Positions 27,523 through 36,802 are shown, counted from the first letter of the stretch. The stretch is 61,106 nucleotides of DNA from Candidatus Poribacteria bacterium (GCA_022394755.1 JAGFCA010000122.1:1-61106), one strand, 5' to 3'. Notes: generated from the letters alone by a model not told the origin. Numbers and translations are program-made.

Positions 27523-28770
27523 TTACTTCTGACTATAGGCTGGATTCGGTTCCAGTTCGCTGTGATACGCAATTAGAATTGCAACCGCAATACATGCCCC
27601 AACAATACCCACGGGTGAGAAATTACCAACCAGATCAACTAACAATCCGAGTAATGGCGCCAATACAATAGTTGCTAAAGATTTGGATTGTGCTTCGATA
27701 GATAAAATTGTAGCACTCATTTCAGGTGTTGATTGTTCATTGAAACGGCTAATCAATCCGGGTCTCCAGAAGTTTTGTAGAATTGCTAACGCAACGAACA
27801 GGGTTATTATCGCTGGAAAAAGACTATACCATAATGCGGGGATCAAAAGAACGAAAAGTGTAAGATTAATCCACCACATGAATTGTGCTGCTCCTTCATC
27901 ACCACCCTTCCAATCTGAAACCTTATGGGAATTTCGTGATGCGAAGGAGGATATGAAATACAATATAAAATATACCCCACCGACGAGGAGTGCCGATCTT
28001 TTTGATTCACCCATCGTGATTAGAAAAGGTAATGCAATTGCTGTTTGTTTGAGTATTGGTTGTAGGAAATCTTTACTCGCTTTATACATTCCCTCAAAAC
28101 CCATCCCTTCAAAGACTAATCGGCGTAAAGGTGGAAATTGAACTGACTGTTTCAATGCAGAACTAAGTAACAATGCAACTGCTTTAAGCGAAAATTCACT
28201 TTGCATATTCCCATCTAATTTAGATGGATAACCGAGGAAGTTAATGATGTTAATGAAACATGGCATGATTGAGAACCAGAATATATCTGTGTAATTCCCC
28301 GTATAAAAGACCAAGGCAGCTGCGATTAATACTGATAAAGCTGAACCCATTTGAGACCATGACCGTGTATACCCATATATTTTCGTTTTTTCATCTGATC
28401 GTCCCATTAAACTGAGCCAATCAAAAATCATCGCTTTGTGGGTGCCACTTCTGAATGCATCCCCTATACCAAAAAAGAACATCCCACCAAACAAGAGTAA
28501 ATAAGATTCACTCACTGCAAAGGTAGCAAAAGAGGCAATGTATGCACAAAAGGATAGGATCATTGCTCTTCGTCTACCGTATAGGTCTGCTAATGCACCA
28601 GAGGGTATTTCGAATATGTTTGTGCAAACTTCGCGAAACCCAATTAAAATACCAATCTGAAAGAAGGATAAACCCTTCTCCCGGAATGCTAATATCAGGA
28701 ATGGATCATAATAACGTTGGTTTTTTAAGAATCCGTAGAGCGAAAAACGGAAGAGCATGGGGATACGCAT
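27523..28770 (-). CDS. Major facilitator superfamily transporter
   Basis: This 415-aa membrane protein has about 12 hydrophobic helices. The family loop between helices 2 and 3 is seen as EIPSGALADLYGRRRAM (about 52-68). The fold is that of MFS drug or metabolite exporters of about 400 aa; the substrate is unknown. No strong ribosome binding site precedes the ATG at 28770; a second ATG lies four codons in. The 8-bp gap to the AlkB-like gene suggests one transcript, with this gene first. Confidence 0.88.
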   Translation of the reverse strand: MRIPMLFRFSLYGFLKNQRYYDPFLILAFREKGLSFFQIGILIGFREVCTNIFEIPSGALADLYGRRRAMILSFCAYIASFATFAVSESYLLLFGGMFFFGIGDAFRSGTHKAMIFDWLSLMGRSDEKTKIYGYTRSWSQMGSALSVLIAAALVFYTGNYTDIFWFSIMPCFINIINFLGYPSKLDGNMQSEFSLKAVALLLSSALKQSVQFPPLRRLVFEGMGFEGMYKASKDFLQPILKQTAIALPFLITMGESKRSALLVGGVYFILYFISSFASRNSHKVSDWKGGDEGAAQFMWWINLTLFVLLIPALWYSLFPAIITLFVALAILQNFWRPGLISRFNEQSTPEMSATILSIEAQSKSLATIVLAPLLGLLVDLVGNFSPVGIVGACIAVAILIAYHSELEPNPAYSQK

Positions 28771-28922
28771 AGATTAGAGACTTAGATTAATTGACTATTA
28801 CTTTCGCTCCCATATTTGGACGTTATATCTTGGTAAATCAAAAGGAGATTCAAATAATACCAATTTTAATAAATAATATACCATTACATAGATTTTATGA
28901 AATTAAATATTATTGAAACTAT

Positions 28923-28984
28923 CTTCTGTAGGAGCGACCTCCCGGTGGCGATATTGGAGATTGACCCTGCAGAATCTCCACAAT
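28923..28984. repeat. Dispersed hairpin repeat, reverse copy with second hairpin
   Basis: In the gene-free stretch 28771-29178 a G+C-rich island begins TTCTGTAGGAGCGACCTCC, matching the reverse complement of the copies at 48437, 57601 and 60826. Its core GCgACC-tccc-GGTgGC can pair. A second, near-perfect stem (ATTGGAGATT with AATCTCCaCAAT, 28953-28984) follows. The rest of the stretch is A/T-rich with no gene. Confidence 0.55.
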
Positions 28985-29178
28985 CAATGGGACAATAGAT
29001 TTTTGAAATGGTATAACTATCTATTTCCAGAATTACAAACATAGTCTTACTGCGATGATAATTGAAGTTTTACATAACTCCCATTATATTTTATCACAAT
29101 TTTCGCATATTGTAAAATCTATTTAACCGTTTGTTTAAATTAGGTTTTTGATATTCACAAACTCTAAGTCAATCCTGT

Positions 29179-29544
29179 TTATCCGACAGACTTATCTTTG
29201 CGTTGGTGAATGATGATACGATTCTGATCAGGATCTTCAATAACTGCCCAATAACATACCGAAGATTCTCCGACTCCTAAGACAATAGGAATTCCGGCTT
29301 GTTCTAATTCTTCAACCGCATCTTCAACATTTTCAACAGCAAGTGCAACCATTCCTCCACCGGGTTGTGTAAATTCCTCGCCTTCCCCCAATGCTAATGT
29401 ACCGGGATTTATATGAAATTCTGCCCATTTACCCTCATGAGCTAAACCTGCCAAAGGCATACCGAGTGTATCACGATAGAATGTTAAAGATTTTTCCATC
29501 TCACTCACTGCAAAGAAGGTATAATCGATACCTAATACATCCAT
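29179..29544 (-). CDS. VOC-family (glyoxalase/bleomycin-resistance fold) protein
   Basis: The 121-aa protein is a single vicinal-oxygen-chelate unit pair: DYTFFAVSEMEKSLTFYRDTLGMP at the start, then WAEFHINPG and a second half with VALAVENVEDAVEELEQAGI and ending VIEDPDQNRIIIHQ. VOC proteins bind a metal and act as isomerases, dioxygenases or resistance proteins; E in the IEDPDQN segment is the usual last metal ligand. The specific reaction is unknown. It appears to be transcribed alone: 408 bp lie downstream and 309 bp upstream. The upstream gap 29545-29853 holds a short TAGACA/TGTCTA hairpin near 29720 and a possible degenerate repeat copy near 29814. Confidence 0.85.
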   Translation of the reverse strand: MDVLGIDYTFFAVSEMEKSLTFYRDTLGMPLAGLAHEGKWAEFHINPGTLALGEGEEFTQPGGGMVALAVENVEDAVEELEQAGIPIVLGVGESSVCYWAVIEDPDQNRIIIHQRKDKSVG

Positions 29545-29853
29545 AACAATGTCGTCCTATTAATTCTTATATTAAATGATTATTGTAAATTCAATGTAAA
29601 CAATACTAAAAACGGTGTAGTTTGAAATCACACAGTAGGTGTCATTTTAGTGATTGACATTACCCAAATTGGTGGTCATCCACTTCGATAATGTTTAGAA
29701 TATGGGAATTCCGTTACTATAGACATTTCGTGTCTACAAAATTCATATTAACAGGAGATTAATTCCTATCTATTGCTAACAGAAAGTAATGAATAATGTA
29801 CACTTAAAACATTTATAGGAGCAATTTCCTGTATTACCTAATTCAGGACTATG

Positions 29854-30825
29854 CTAAGGCGTTAGCGTTTTGATCGGATATTCCTGATCAGTATCAAGGG
29901 CTGTCCAGAATGGACTCCAATTTGTAGCTCTTTCTTCACCTTTGTAAAGTGTCTTTCCGATAACTGCCCATGCGGTCCCATCAGATGAAAACGTAATAAA
30001 ACCAGTACTAATCCGATCAGTGGATTCATTGAATTGAGCGTTGAGTTCAGTCCAGGTATGGCCTGCATCTTCAGATCTACAAAGCCACGCACCGCCACCT
30101 CTGGGTCCATTTTGTACTGCAGCTATCATTAAATCAGGATCTTCAGGATCTACAGAAATAGCGGTACCGTACCGAACCGGTAACCCGTTGATCCGATTCT
30201 TCCATGAATTCCCACGGTCGACACTAACATAAACACCATTCTGGGTGTTGGCATAAACCCTATTATCGTCTGCAAGACATGTTGCAACCTGATGAACATC
30301 TTTATTGAGATCTGGAGTAACAGGTTCCCATGATTTTCCTTCATTATTAGAACGCATGATACTCCCAACATGAATATCTGCGTAACAGAAACCATCTTTA
30401 GTTTTTGCTAATGTTCGAACAGCTGGAGGACCACCCCATGGTGTATACCATTCATCTCGACATTCTAACTCGTCAAAAGCGGTAACCCGTTCAGCTGGTC
30501 CTTCTTCTCCAACCAGACGATAAACATACGCCCCCTCATCTGTGCCAATGAGCATAGTCAATGGATCTTCGCTTACAACGAGTAACGAGGCAATAGGATC
30601 GTCTATTCCTGTTGGAATTCTTTTCTCTTCACCATCAGATAAAACCAGTAGTGTTCCATCAGACATAGCAGTTACTACAGATTGATTATTTGACAGGGAT
30701 ACTATTGTACCGTGAGTGTTTCCTCCGTTATCATCTTTTTGGTCAGTCCCATCATATAACAGGACGGGTTCACCATTTCCGTTATCCTCAACGGAATAAA
30801 TTGCATTGTATGTAGCAAAATACAT
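29854..30825 (-). CDS. BNR/Asp-box beta-propeller protein
   Basis: This 323-aa protein is a beta-propeller of the sialidase/photosystem-stability-factor (VPS10-like) type. Three Asp-box-like turns are visible: NEGKSWEP, DRGNSWKN and EDAGHTWTE, each following a strand pair. It has no signal peptide (MYFATYNAIYSVED) and no catalytic residues of sialidases that I can see, so it is more likely a binding or scaffold protein. AGGAG precedes the ATG. The upstream gene on the same strand is 64 bp away and may belong to the same transcript. Confidence 0.8.
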   Translation of the reverse strand: MYFATYNAIYSVEDNGNGEPVLLYDGTDQKDDNGGNTHGTIVSLSNNQSVVTAMSDGTLLVLSDGEEKRIPTGIDDPIASLLVVSEDPLTMLIGTDEGAYVYRLVGEEGPAERVTAFDELECRDEWYTPWGGPPAVRTLAKTKDGFCYADIHVGSIMRSNNEGKSWEPVTPDLNKDVHQVATCLADDNRVYANTQNGVYVSVDRGNSWKNRINGLPVRYGTAISVDPEDPDLMIAAVQNGPRGGGAWLCRSEDAGHTWTELNAQFNESTDRISTGFITFSSDGTAWAVIGKTLYKGEERATNWSPFWTALDTDQEYPIKTLTP

Positions 30826-30889
30826 TATATATTCTCCTTTATTGTGTAAAGGTAATAAAGAATATTAATGATGAATTGAAATCAAACTA

Positions 30890-31321
30890 TCAATCTCTAT
30901 ACTCATCGTTCTTAGGTAATTCTTCAACAACCTTATAGTGTTTTAACAGGTCTCCAGACTTATACGTTTCAATTTTAACGGGTGTAATTTCATCCTCAGT
31001 CACTGCGATTTGCCATGGGTCAATATTTACTTTCTTTTCTTCTGGTATAGCTGTTGGATCTACGAAATAGATATAGATTGTCTCGTCAGGATTAAACTGA
31101 TCTGGATATTGAAAAGCAATAATTCTTCTAACCAGATCTATATTTGACGTACCGGGTGGTCTTGCAGCGCAAGCCAATGCAAATAGAAAGTCCGGTGTAA
31201 GATAGATTGCTTCTAATGACTCTTCAGATGGTCGTCCAGGCGGTGCAATCGCTTTGCGTTTTTCTAATTTAGTTAGTGATTGTTTGCTTCCGTGGTATAA
31301 ATACGTTGCTTGTTTCTCCAT
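30890..31321 (-). CDS. Small protein, possibly ADP-ribosyltransferase-like fold
   Basis: I do not firmly recognise this 143-aa protein. It begins YLYHGSKQSLTKLE, then has AIYLTPDFLFALACAA near 50-65. A YHGS strand followed by a short helix, then an AIYLTPD segment and an Ala-rich helix, resembles the NAD-binding half of ART-like folds (DarT, RNA 2'-phosphotransferase, toxin ARTs), but the similarity is by eye only. The rest has charged strands (YIYFVDPTAIPEEKKVNI). An upstream start would add 7 residues; the ATG at 31321 follows AGGTGG and is chosen. No antitoxin gene is adjacent. Confidence 0.6.
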   Translation of the reverse strand: MEKQATYLYHGSKQSLTKLEKRKAIAPPGRPSEESLEAIYLTPDFLFALACAARPPGTSNIDLVRRIIAFQYPDQFNPDETIYIYFVDPTAIPEEKKVNIDPWQIAVTEDEITPVKIETYKSGDLLKHYKVVEELPKNDEYRD

Positions 31322-31506
31322 AGGTCCACCTATAAATAACACAGTTTACAAATTATCATTGAGTTTGATAAATCAGATTATTGTATTCGGTGTAGTGAAT
31401 CAATGGTATGAATTCTATTGAGCATACCCCGGGAAACAGCAGCAACCGGTTCATGAGAATAGCATTTGTGTGAAATGATGTTTATATACCAATTATCAAA
31501 CTCACG

Positions 31507-32151
31507 TTATGATGAATGCACCATCTTTATAAAAGAATCCTGGTTCGAAAAGTCTTCCACCCAATATTCGCATTTTCCCTTTAATCGCGCACCGACTCCT
31601 ATGAAGTGCCATCCGAGTTCTTGTGTCGCCCGTGTATCCCAATCAGCATCGCCAATGTATACAATCCGGTCGAAGCGATCTCCTAACATGACAGAGCATT
31701 TCTTCATGATCGTTACGCGTTCATCTCCATCATCACTGGAAGTTAAGATTGCATTCTTCAAGTTAAATCCAGCATGCCGAAGTTTCATTTTCGCTGTGTG
31801 TCTCCAACCGCCTGTTGCGAATCCAACTGCGTAGTCCTCTTCAGCGAGAATTTTATTAATCAAGTGAATAGCACCTCTTTTGGCAAGGCATTTGCCACGG
31901 TTTTGAAGAAACAGCCGAATCAATTCACCGTATTTCATGCGAACTTCCTCAATTTGTCCGGCTTCCTGAATCTTGTTCTCTTCCATAATTTGTTGCAAAC
32001 TACCTGTGTCGGTAACGTTTTTGTATTTGCTCCAATCACTATGGATGTGAACTTCACCCAGGACTTCTCTTATGGCTGAAATGTAACAGGCAACATCGAA
32101 ACCGAAACATTCGACTAAGGTGCCATCAATATCAAATATTGTGGCAATCAT
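31507..32151 (-). CDS. HAD-superfamily phosphatase
   Basis: This 214-aa protein has the haloacid-dehalogenase fold. Motif I is DIDGTLVE at about 7-14 (nucleophile and acid Asp), motif II is near ILTSSDDGDE, and motif III/IV is VYIGDADWDTRATQELGW. It has the alpha-helical cap of phosphoglycolate-phosphatase-like members and should hydrolyse a small phosphate ester. The upstream start at 32178 would add 9 residues; ATG 32151 is preceded by AGGTGGAG and starts directly at motif I, so I chose it. It lies 35 bp after the carbonic anhydrase stop, so the two may be cotranscribed. Confidence 0.9.
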   Translation of the reverse strand: MIATIFDIDGTLVECFGFDVACYISAIREVLGEVHIHSDWSKYKNVTDTGSLQQIMEENKIQEAGQIEEVRMKYGELIRLFLQNRGKCLAKRGAIHLINKILAEEDYAVGFATGGWRHTAKMKLRHAGFNLKNAILTSSDDGDERVTIMKKCSVMLGDRFDRIVYIGDADWDTRATQELGWHFIGVGARLKGKCEYWVEDFSNQDSFIKMVHSS

Positions 32152-32186
32152 TTGTCTCCACCTTTTGTGTAAAGGCATCGTGGATT

Positions 32187-32972
32187 TTATTCGTTTTTTG
32201 TATCATCTACGAACAGTTTTCGCCCATTCAGCGGTTGTACTGGTCGGTTGTTATTATGAAAAATTGCTTTAAACGCTGCGATTTGTGTTTCAGACATCTC
32301 AATCGGTGTAGTCAGCACAATCCATTTTACACCTTCCGAACAAGGGGGAGTTGTCAAAGACCCGTCGTAACGATAGTAATTCATGAAACTTGATGTAGTT
32401 TTTTCCTCTCCCTGATCATTTAGTGAGAATATAAGATGAGGATCAATTATCAAGCTGCCATCCGTAGTGACATTCTCAATACGTTGTGTTTCACCAGGGA
32501 CTGTGGGTAGCTGAGACCAGATTGGGTCAAATTCGAACTTGTGATGCCCGTGCTCAATAAGCAATCCAACGACTGCCAATTCGCCATCTTCATTTTTGTG
32601 AACGAGGTGCATCTCCATATCAAAGGATTTACTTGACACAGTATGTTCGCTGGGCGCGTGGAAGTGAAATTGGAGCAGTTGGTACCGGGTACCATCAAGC
32701 TCAATCCAACTTCCTTCTGTAAACGCAATTTCAATGGTATGTCCAGTGTTGCGCACATTCATGCTTGTTGTATGGTAGTAGTATGGAATAGGTGGAAGTT
32801 TTGCTGGTGTAGGGTTCACAAGATCAATAGGTGATTGATGCTGCCCCTCAGCACAGAGGAAATATTCCGGACTGAGCTGTGCCCAAACGTCTGGTCCATT
32901 CTCTGCTTCGTAACCCCAGGATACCTTCTCAGTATGCTGGGTAGTCTGATTTGCTTTTTCCTGATAGTTCAT
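32187..32972 (-). CDS. Alpha-class carbonic anhydrase
   Basis: This enzyme interconverts CO2 and bicarbonate with a zinc ion. Zinc ligands are H103 and H105 (QFHFHAPSEH) and H122 (MHLVHKN); the core also has GQHQSPIDL, NTGHTI, and SLTTPPCSEGVKWIVL near the C-terminus. The frame stays open to a TTG at 33032, adding 20 residues with a weak hydrophobic character. Neither start has a clear ribosome site. I chose the ATG at 32972, which would give a cytoplasmic enzyme; the longer form might be exported, as alpha-type enzymes in bacteria usually are. An 11-bp palindromic site lies upstream at 33213. Confidence 0.92.
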   Translation of the reverse strand: MNYQEKANQTTQHTEKVSWGYEAENGPDVWAQLSPEYFLCAEGQHQSPIDLVNPTPAKLPPIPYYYHTTSMNVRNTGHTIEIAFTEGSWIELDGTRYQLLQFHFHAPSEHTVSSKSFDMEMHLVHKNEDGELAVVGLLIEHGHHKFEFDPIWSQLPTVPGETQRIENVTTDGSLIIDPHLIFSLNDQGEEKTTSSFMNYYRYDGSLTTPPCSEGVKWIVLTTPIEMSETQIAAFKAIFHNNNRPVQPLNGRKLFVDDTKNE

Positions 32973-33212
32973 ATTAATATGTACAAGAGATGAGACAGTG
33001 AGTGATGAAAGGGAATATAAATAGTAGTTCAAGATTGAGTGCTGTTAATTTATTCAACATTCCCTTTATAACTGACCAAAGACGTTCCTGACCACATCCG
33101 GTAAAAAAGTGTGTCAACTACGGATGATTGTTGGTTTTCGATGCCTATGTGTTACTTAGAGTCAATCTTGTAGGCTGGGTTGCTTTTGTGGTAATCCGCA
33201 GGAACAAGCGAG

Positions 33213-33240
33213 ATATTATTCACGAATGTGAACATAATAT
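33213..33240. promoter_or_regulatory. Palindromic operator-like site
   Basis: ATATTATTCAC-GAAT-GTGAacATAATAT is an 11-bp inverted repeat with one 2-nt bulge, and contains the exact core TTCAC-N4-GTGAA (33219-33232). It lies upstream of the carbonic anhydrase gene in the gap of about 400 bp after the beta-helix gene. It could be a repressor site or an RNA hairpin. The remainder of the gap is A/T-rich with no gene. Confidence 0.4.
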
Positions 33241-33374
33241 CCAATAATATTGAAAACTAAATAATCCTTGCCAATACACTTTAACGATGTGTATCGGTAT
33301 AAAGTGAGATTTAGCGGAGTCGCTTTTCTGTTTTCAGGGAAATGTGTAGGTTAGGTTTAATAACCTCGTGTATC

Positions 33375-34640
33375 CTATACATATTCCCGAACAACCAACG
33401 GAAGTTTCTCAGCTTCTTCACCCAACTCGGTGCGGATGCCATTTGGATTCAGTACTGTAAGTGTCCCTGTTATGTCGTGAAGAGGAAAATCACTTTTAGG
33501 TTGTGTAAATTCGACTGCTGGACGATCACGATTGTCTTCAACAAAGCAGTTAATAAAATCAATACCTCCCATAGTCTGCACAATGTCTGGTTGTGGTAGA
33601 GATAACGAAATAGGGGACCATTCTCCACCAAACTGCTGATCTTGGGCAGCGTTAATCACATGACAATTGGTAAATGTTACCCGCGCACCTTTCAAAGACT
33701 TCTCCTGAACCTTTATACCATATCCTATTGTAGTGTCTACTGTGCAGTCCTCAAATTCGATATTCCCTGCCGGACCGTCATCTGCTATTTTTGTAACCCG
33801 TATACCTGTTCCATGTTGACTACTCACATAACAGTCTTCAAACCGAAGAGTTACATCTTCAGTTTCACTTGAGGTATGTGCCAAAAATACTTCAATACCG
33901 TCGCCAACGTTATCAATAAATTTACATCCAGAAAATACAACATTCTTTATTCTTTGGTCGGATAAGTCAGGTTCAATATCAACACCGGATGCTGGTGGTG
34001 TACCCCAAGTATTTGAAAATTCACAGTTCTCAACAGTAAGGTTTTCAGCACTAATAACACTAATTCCTTGTCGATAATGGTTGTCACAGATAATGTCTCG
34101 CAGGTGGACGTTTTCAGAATATCTTCTATCCTTACCACCATCAACATATATGCCATCACCACCGCTATCTTTTAGTGTTAATCCGAATACATCTACATTC
34201 TTGGAACCTCGAATAGAAAGTGTCATACGCCACTCGGCTTTAGGGTATTGTCCATACCAACGGTGCCAATCAAGCTGTTCAAGGACAAGACCATTAATAT
34301 AGTCCTGTTTCCACATTCGGAAGGTTGCTCCGTAACCACGTATGGTAAGATTTTCAACATCTTGTGCTGTAAACAGTGAATCACCACCACCACGATATTC
34401 ACCTCGCTTAGCAGAGATGACCGTACCGCGTTCAAATATGATTTCTTGATTACTGGCGAGTTTTATCGGTCGAACCACCCAATCTGAACGCATATTGGGT
34501 ACGATTAGACGTCTGGCACCAGAATCAATAGCGGATTGTAATCCTTCTGATGCATCTTCAGGGTCAAATCCCCACCACGCAGCATTTGCAACAGTAGTCT
34601 TTCCTGACTGAACATCTGCGATAGCCTTAATATTCTTCAT
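33375..34640 (-). CDS. Right-handed parallel beta-helix (pectate-lyase-like) protein
   Basis: The 421-aa protein has the repeated short-strand pattern of right-handed parallel beta-helix proteins, with VENLTIRGYGATF, KNVDVFGLTLKDSGGDGIYVDG, AENLTVENCEFSNT, IKNVVFSGCKFIDNVGDGIEVFL and GNIEFEDCTVDTTIGYGI. An opening segment with GLQSAIDSGARRLIVPN resembles the cap of glycan-active beta-helix proteins. Catalytic residues cannot be assigned. No signal peptide is seen. It lies 28 bp after the YgiT-type antitoxin gene, so the three genes read as one unit, although a functional link to toxin-antitoxin genes would be surprising. Confidence 0.85.
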   Translation of the reverse strand: MKNIKAIADVQSGKTTVANAAWWGFDPEDASEGLQSAIDSGARRLIVPNMRSDWVVRPIKLASNQEIIFERGTVISAKRGEYRGGGDSLFTAQDVENLTIRGYGATFRMWKQDYINGLVLEQLDWHRWYGQYPKAEWRMTLSIRGSKNVDVFGLTLKDSGGDGIYVDGGKDRRYSENVHLRDIICDNHYRQGISVISAENLTVENCEFSNTWGTPPASGVDIEPDLSDQRIKNVVFSGCKFIDNVGDGIEVFLAHTSSETEDVTLRFEDCYVSSQHGTGIRVTKIADDGPAGNIEFEDCTVDTTIGYGIKVQEKSLKGARVTFTNCHVINAAQDQQFGGEWSPISLSLPQPDIVQTMGGIDFINCFVEDNRDRPAVEFTQPKSDFPLHDITGTLTVLNPNGIRTELGEEAEKLPLVVREYV

Positions 34641-34668
34641 GTATTTTCCATAATACTAAAATAGTGTA

Positions 34669-34896
34669 TTATTTAAAAACGGCAACAGTAACAAGTCGTT
34701 TTGTCGCAAGAGTTTTTGGAGAACTTTTTATACGTTCAATATGATCCAGTGTTTCTGCGGTCATGTATCTCTCACCACAATTTGGACAAAAAATTACTGG
34801 CACATCTTCAATGACTAGGAGTGATTCATTTTTGCCATAACTTCTTGTGAGAAGACGTTGGCGTGCACCATCCTTGCCACACATTTCACAAATCAT
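34669..34896 (-). CDS. YgiT-type zinc-finger protein (antitoxin)
   Basis: This 75-aa protein has a zinc finger with two CxxC pairs: CEMC at 3-6 and CPNC at 37-40 (VIFCPNCGERYMTAET). It is the N-terminal zinc domain of the MqsA/YgiT type, without the C-terminal HTH that MqsA has. Small proteins of this kind are usual partners of DUF4258 toxins, and here the DUF4258-type gene ends 18 bp upstream. The pair is therefore probably a type II toxin-antitoxin module with toxin first. Confidence 0.88.
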   Translation of the reverse strand: MICEMCGKDGARQRLLTRSYGKNESLLVIEDVPVIFCPNCGERYMTAETLDHIERIKSSPKTLATKRLVTVAVFK

Positions 34897-34914
34897 AGTT
34901 GTCTCCTTATGGTT

Positions 34915-35196
34915 TTATTTTACATAAACGGTTATAATAACCAATTTTTTACTGAACGAGAATTTTGATACAACCATAGGAATCTCTGAACCATGGGTTT
35001 TACCTTCAATAACATATTTCCATTCATTTGTATTTCGATCTTTCTGTCTGGCTACAATTTTTCCTGTTAAAACAGCATTCTCTACATCAAAGTGAGTTAG
35101 TCCGTCATCTATGATTTCATCCTCAGCATGAAGTGTTAGAACATACTCCTTTAATCTAACTTTTTCTTTTATCAGTCTGAGGACATCTTCATACAT
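34915..35196 (-). CDS. DUF4258 protein, RelE-like toxin candidate
   Basis: The protein of about 93 aa fits DUF4258: an N-terminal helix (VLRLIKEKVRLKEYVLTLHAEDEI) with the family His-Ala-x-x-E/R pattern, then DVENAVLTGKIVARQKDRN, followed by a beta hairpin and a final VITVYV strand. DUF4258 proteins resemble RelE/ParE toxins, which act on mRNA or other cell targets. The partner YgiT-type gene follows at 18 bp. A TTG at 35211 and a GTG at 35202 are other possible starts; I prefer ATG 35196 although its ribosome site is poor. Toxin activity is inferred from family and context. Confidence 0.8.
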   Translation of the reverse strand: MYEDVLRLIKEKVRLKEYVLTLHAEDEIIDDGLTHFDVENAVLTGKIVARQKDRNTNEWKYVIEGKTHGSEIPMVVSKFSFSKKLVIITVYVK

Positions 35197-35363
35197 AGGC
35201 ACATAACACAATCATCCACATCTATTATCGAAAGTTTAAATCCTTAGTAAGTTGGGAATCAGAAGATTTAAAACAAATTTGTATCAAATACGATTTTGAC
35301 CAGGAAAATCCTTGCAGAAAAGTAAAAATAGAATATACAGATTTTAAATTATTATAGATATGG

Positions 35364-36647
35364 TTAGAGTGCAAACGTAATTTCATCATCAAGATCCATC
35401 ATAGCAAACCAGGTATTGATATCGGTGCGGTCCGTGCCAAGTTTTCGTAGCATTTTAGCCATCATGGCTTTATACCGCTCATTTTCTGGTCCCATTCCTA
35501 TCATCTTTTTATTAAATTCTTGGATCTCCTGTTCAGTCTTTTGATGATTTTCCTTCAACCACGCTTGAATCTCTGCATCTGTCGTATATTTCTTCAAGGC
35601 ATCGGTGAAGTCAGCAGGTGAAACCCCAAGAAATCCGAGAGTTGCACGATCAATACCGGAATCCTCAGCATAAAAATATTCACCTAAAGTATTACCGATG
35701 AATGCTCTACCTTTATCAATCAACCGTGCCAGATGTACCATTCCGTTTACATCAGTGTTGTATGGACTGCGTGGAGCACGTCGTTGTAGGTCGACTATCC
35801 CGTAACTTTGTTCATCGTCCAAATCTTGGAGGGCAACCCAGGTATTTATATCTGTTCTTGAAGGTGCCACCTCTTGGCGTCGTGCTTCAAACCTTTCTCG
35901 GGTTGTTTCATCAGGTCCGCGGTTTACCATTGCCTGATTATATTCATCTATTTCATCCTGTGTCTTATCAGTATTTTCCTGTATCCATTCACCGATCTCA
36001 ATATCGTTTGGATTATTCACAGCGGCATCCTGAAATGCATCCGCTGAAACACCTAAAAATTCCAAAATACGGACATCTTGTCCGGAAGTATCACCAAATA
36101 CGTAATCTCCAATTTTCCCAGCACGATCTGCACGGGCCTTATCTGCCATGCGTGCAATGCCGCATATACCTGCAATGTCTCTTGAACGAGCACTACGTGG
36201 TGGTCGTTCTGAGAGGTCCACCTGCCAATAACAACCCCAATCGTCGAGTTCAATTGACTGTAGGACAGTTGTGATGTCCGTGCGTCCAGGAGCATATTTT
36301 GCGAGTCGTTCCTCCAACATTCGCTTATGTTTTCTATCAGCAGGAATTCTCTCCAGTTCTTTTCGGTTGAATTCATCAATTTCATCTGAAGATTTATTTC
36401 CTTGTGCAAGCATCCATTTGCTGAGTGATGCATCATCGTTTTCGTCAGCTGCTTCTGCAAAATCGTCAGCTGAAATACCTAAAAACTTAAGAATCCGCAT
36501 ATCTAATCCTGATTCTTTTCCGTAAACAAAGTCATCAAGAGTTTCTGCGTTATATGCACGAGCTTTGTCTGTCATCCGTGCTGCTCCGACAATCCCTGCA
36601 ACACCTAAATTAGTTGGTCTACGTGGTGGTTGGCGTCTTAAATCCAT
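35364..36647 (-). CDS. Three tandem DUF5069 domains in one protein
   Basis: The 427-aa protein consists of three copies of a module of about 140 aa, at roughly 1-140, 141-283 and 284-427. Each begins with a DL.R.PPR or LQRRAPRS segment, continues with ...GI..ARM.DKARA, then G.Y..G..SG.D.RIL.FLG(I/V)SADDF, and ends with a RTDI(N/T)T....LDD segment. DUF5069 is a family of unknown function usually seen as a single domain of about this length. The copies are clearly divergent from each other, so the triplication is old. No signal peptide or membrane segment. It diverges from the protease-TPR gene across 254 bp that hold a palindrome. Confidence 0.85.
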   Translation of the reverse strand: MDLRRQPPRRPTNLGVAGIVGAARMTDKARAYNAETLDDFVYGKESGLDMRILKFLGISADDFAEAADENDDASLSKWMLAQGNKSSDEIDEFNRKELERIPADRKHKRMLEERLAKYAPGRTDITTVLQSIELDDWGCYWQVDLSERPPRSARSRDIAGICGIARMADKARADRAGKIGDYVFGDTSGQDVRILEFLGVSADAFQDAAVNNPNDIEIGEWIQENTDKTQDEIDEYNQAMVNRGPDETTRERFEARRQEVAPSRTDINTWVALQDLDDEQSYGIVDLQRRAPRSPYNTDVNGMVHLARLIDKGRAFIGNTLGEYFYAEDSGIDRATLGFLGVSPADFTDALKKYTTDAEIQAWLKENHQKTEQEIQEFNKKMIGMGPENERYKAMMAKMLRKLGTDRTDINTWFAMMDLDDEITFAL

Positions 36648-36802
36648 AATTCGTATCCTTTCAATTTATTGATTAATATGGTATCCTGTTGCTAATGGTA
36701 TTGTATCATATTCATTATGGGTGTCAATAGAAAACTCTAAATTGAAGTAACAGTTTACAATTCCGATCTCAGTTAAAGCACTACTTCCATATTTTTGCGA
36801 TG

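Noticed and set aside
35245..35275. TTGGGAATCAGAAG, similar to part of the dispersed repeat
   Set aside because: Only about ten bases match and the CTACAGAA part is absent; kept only as a weak mention.
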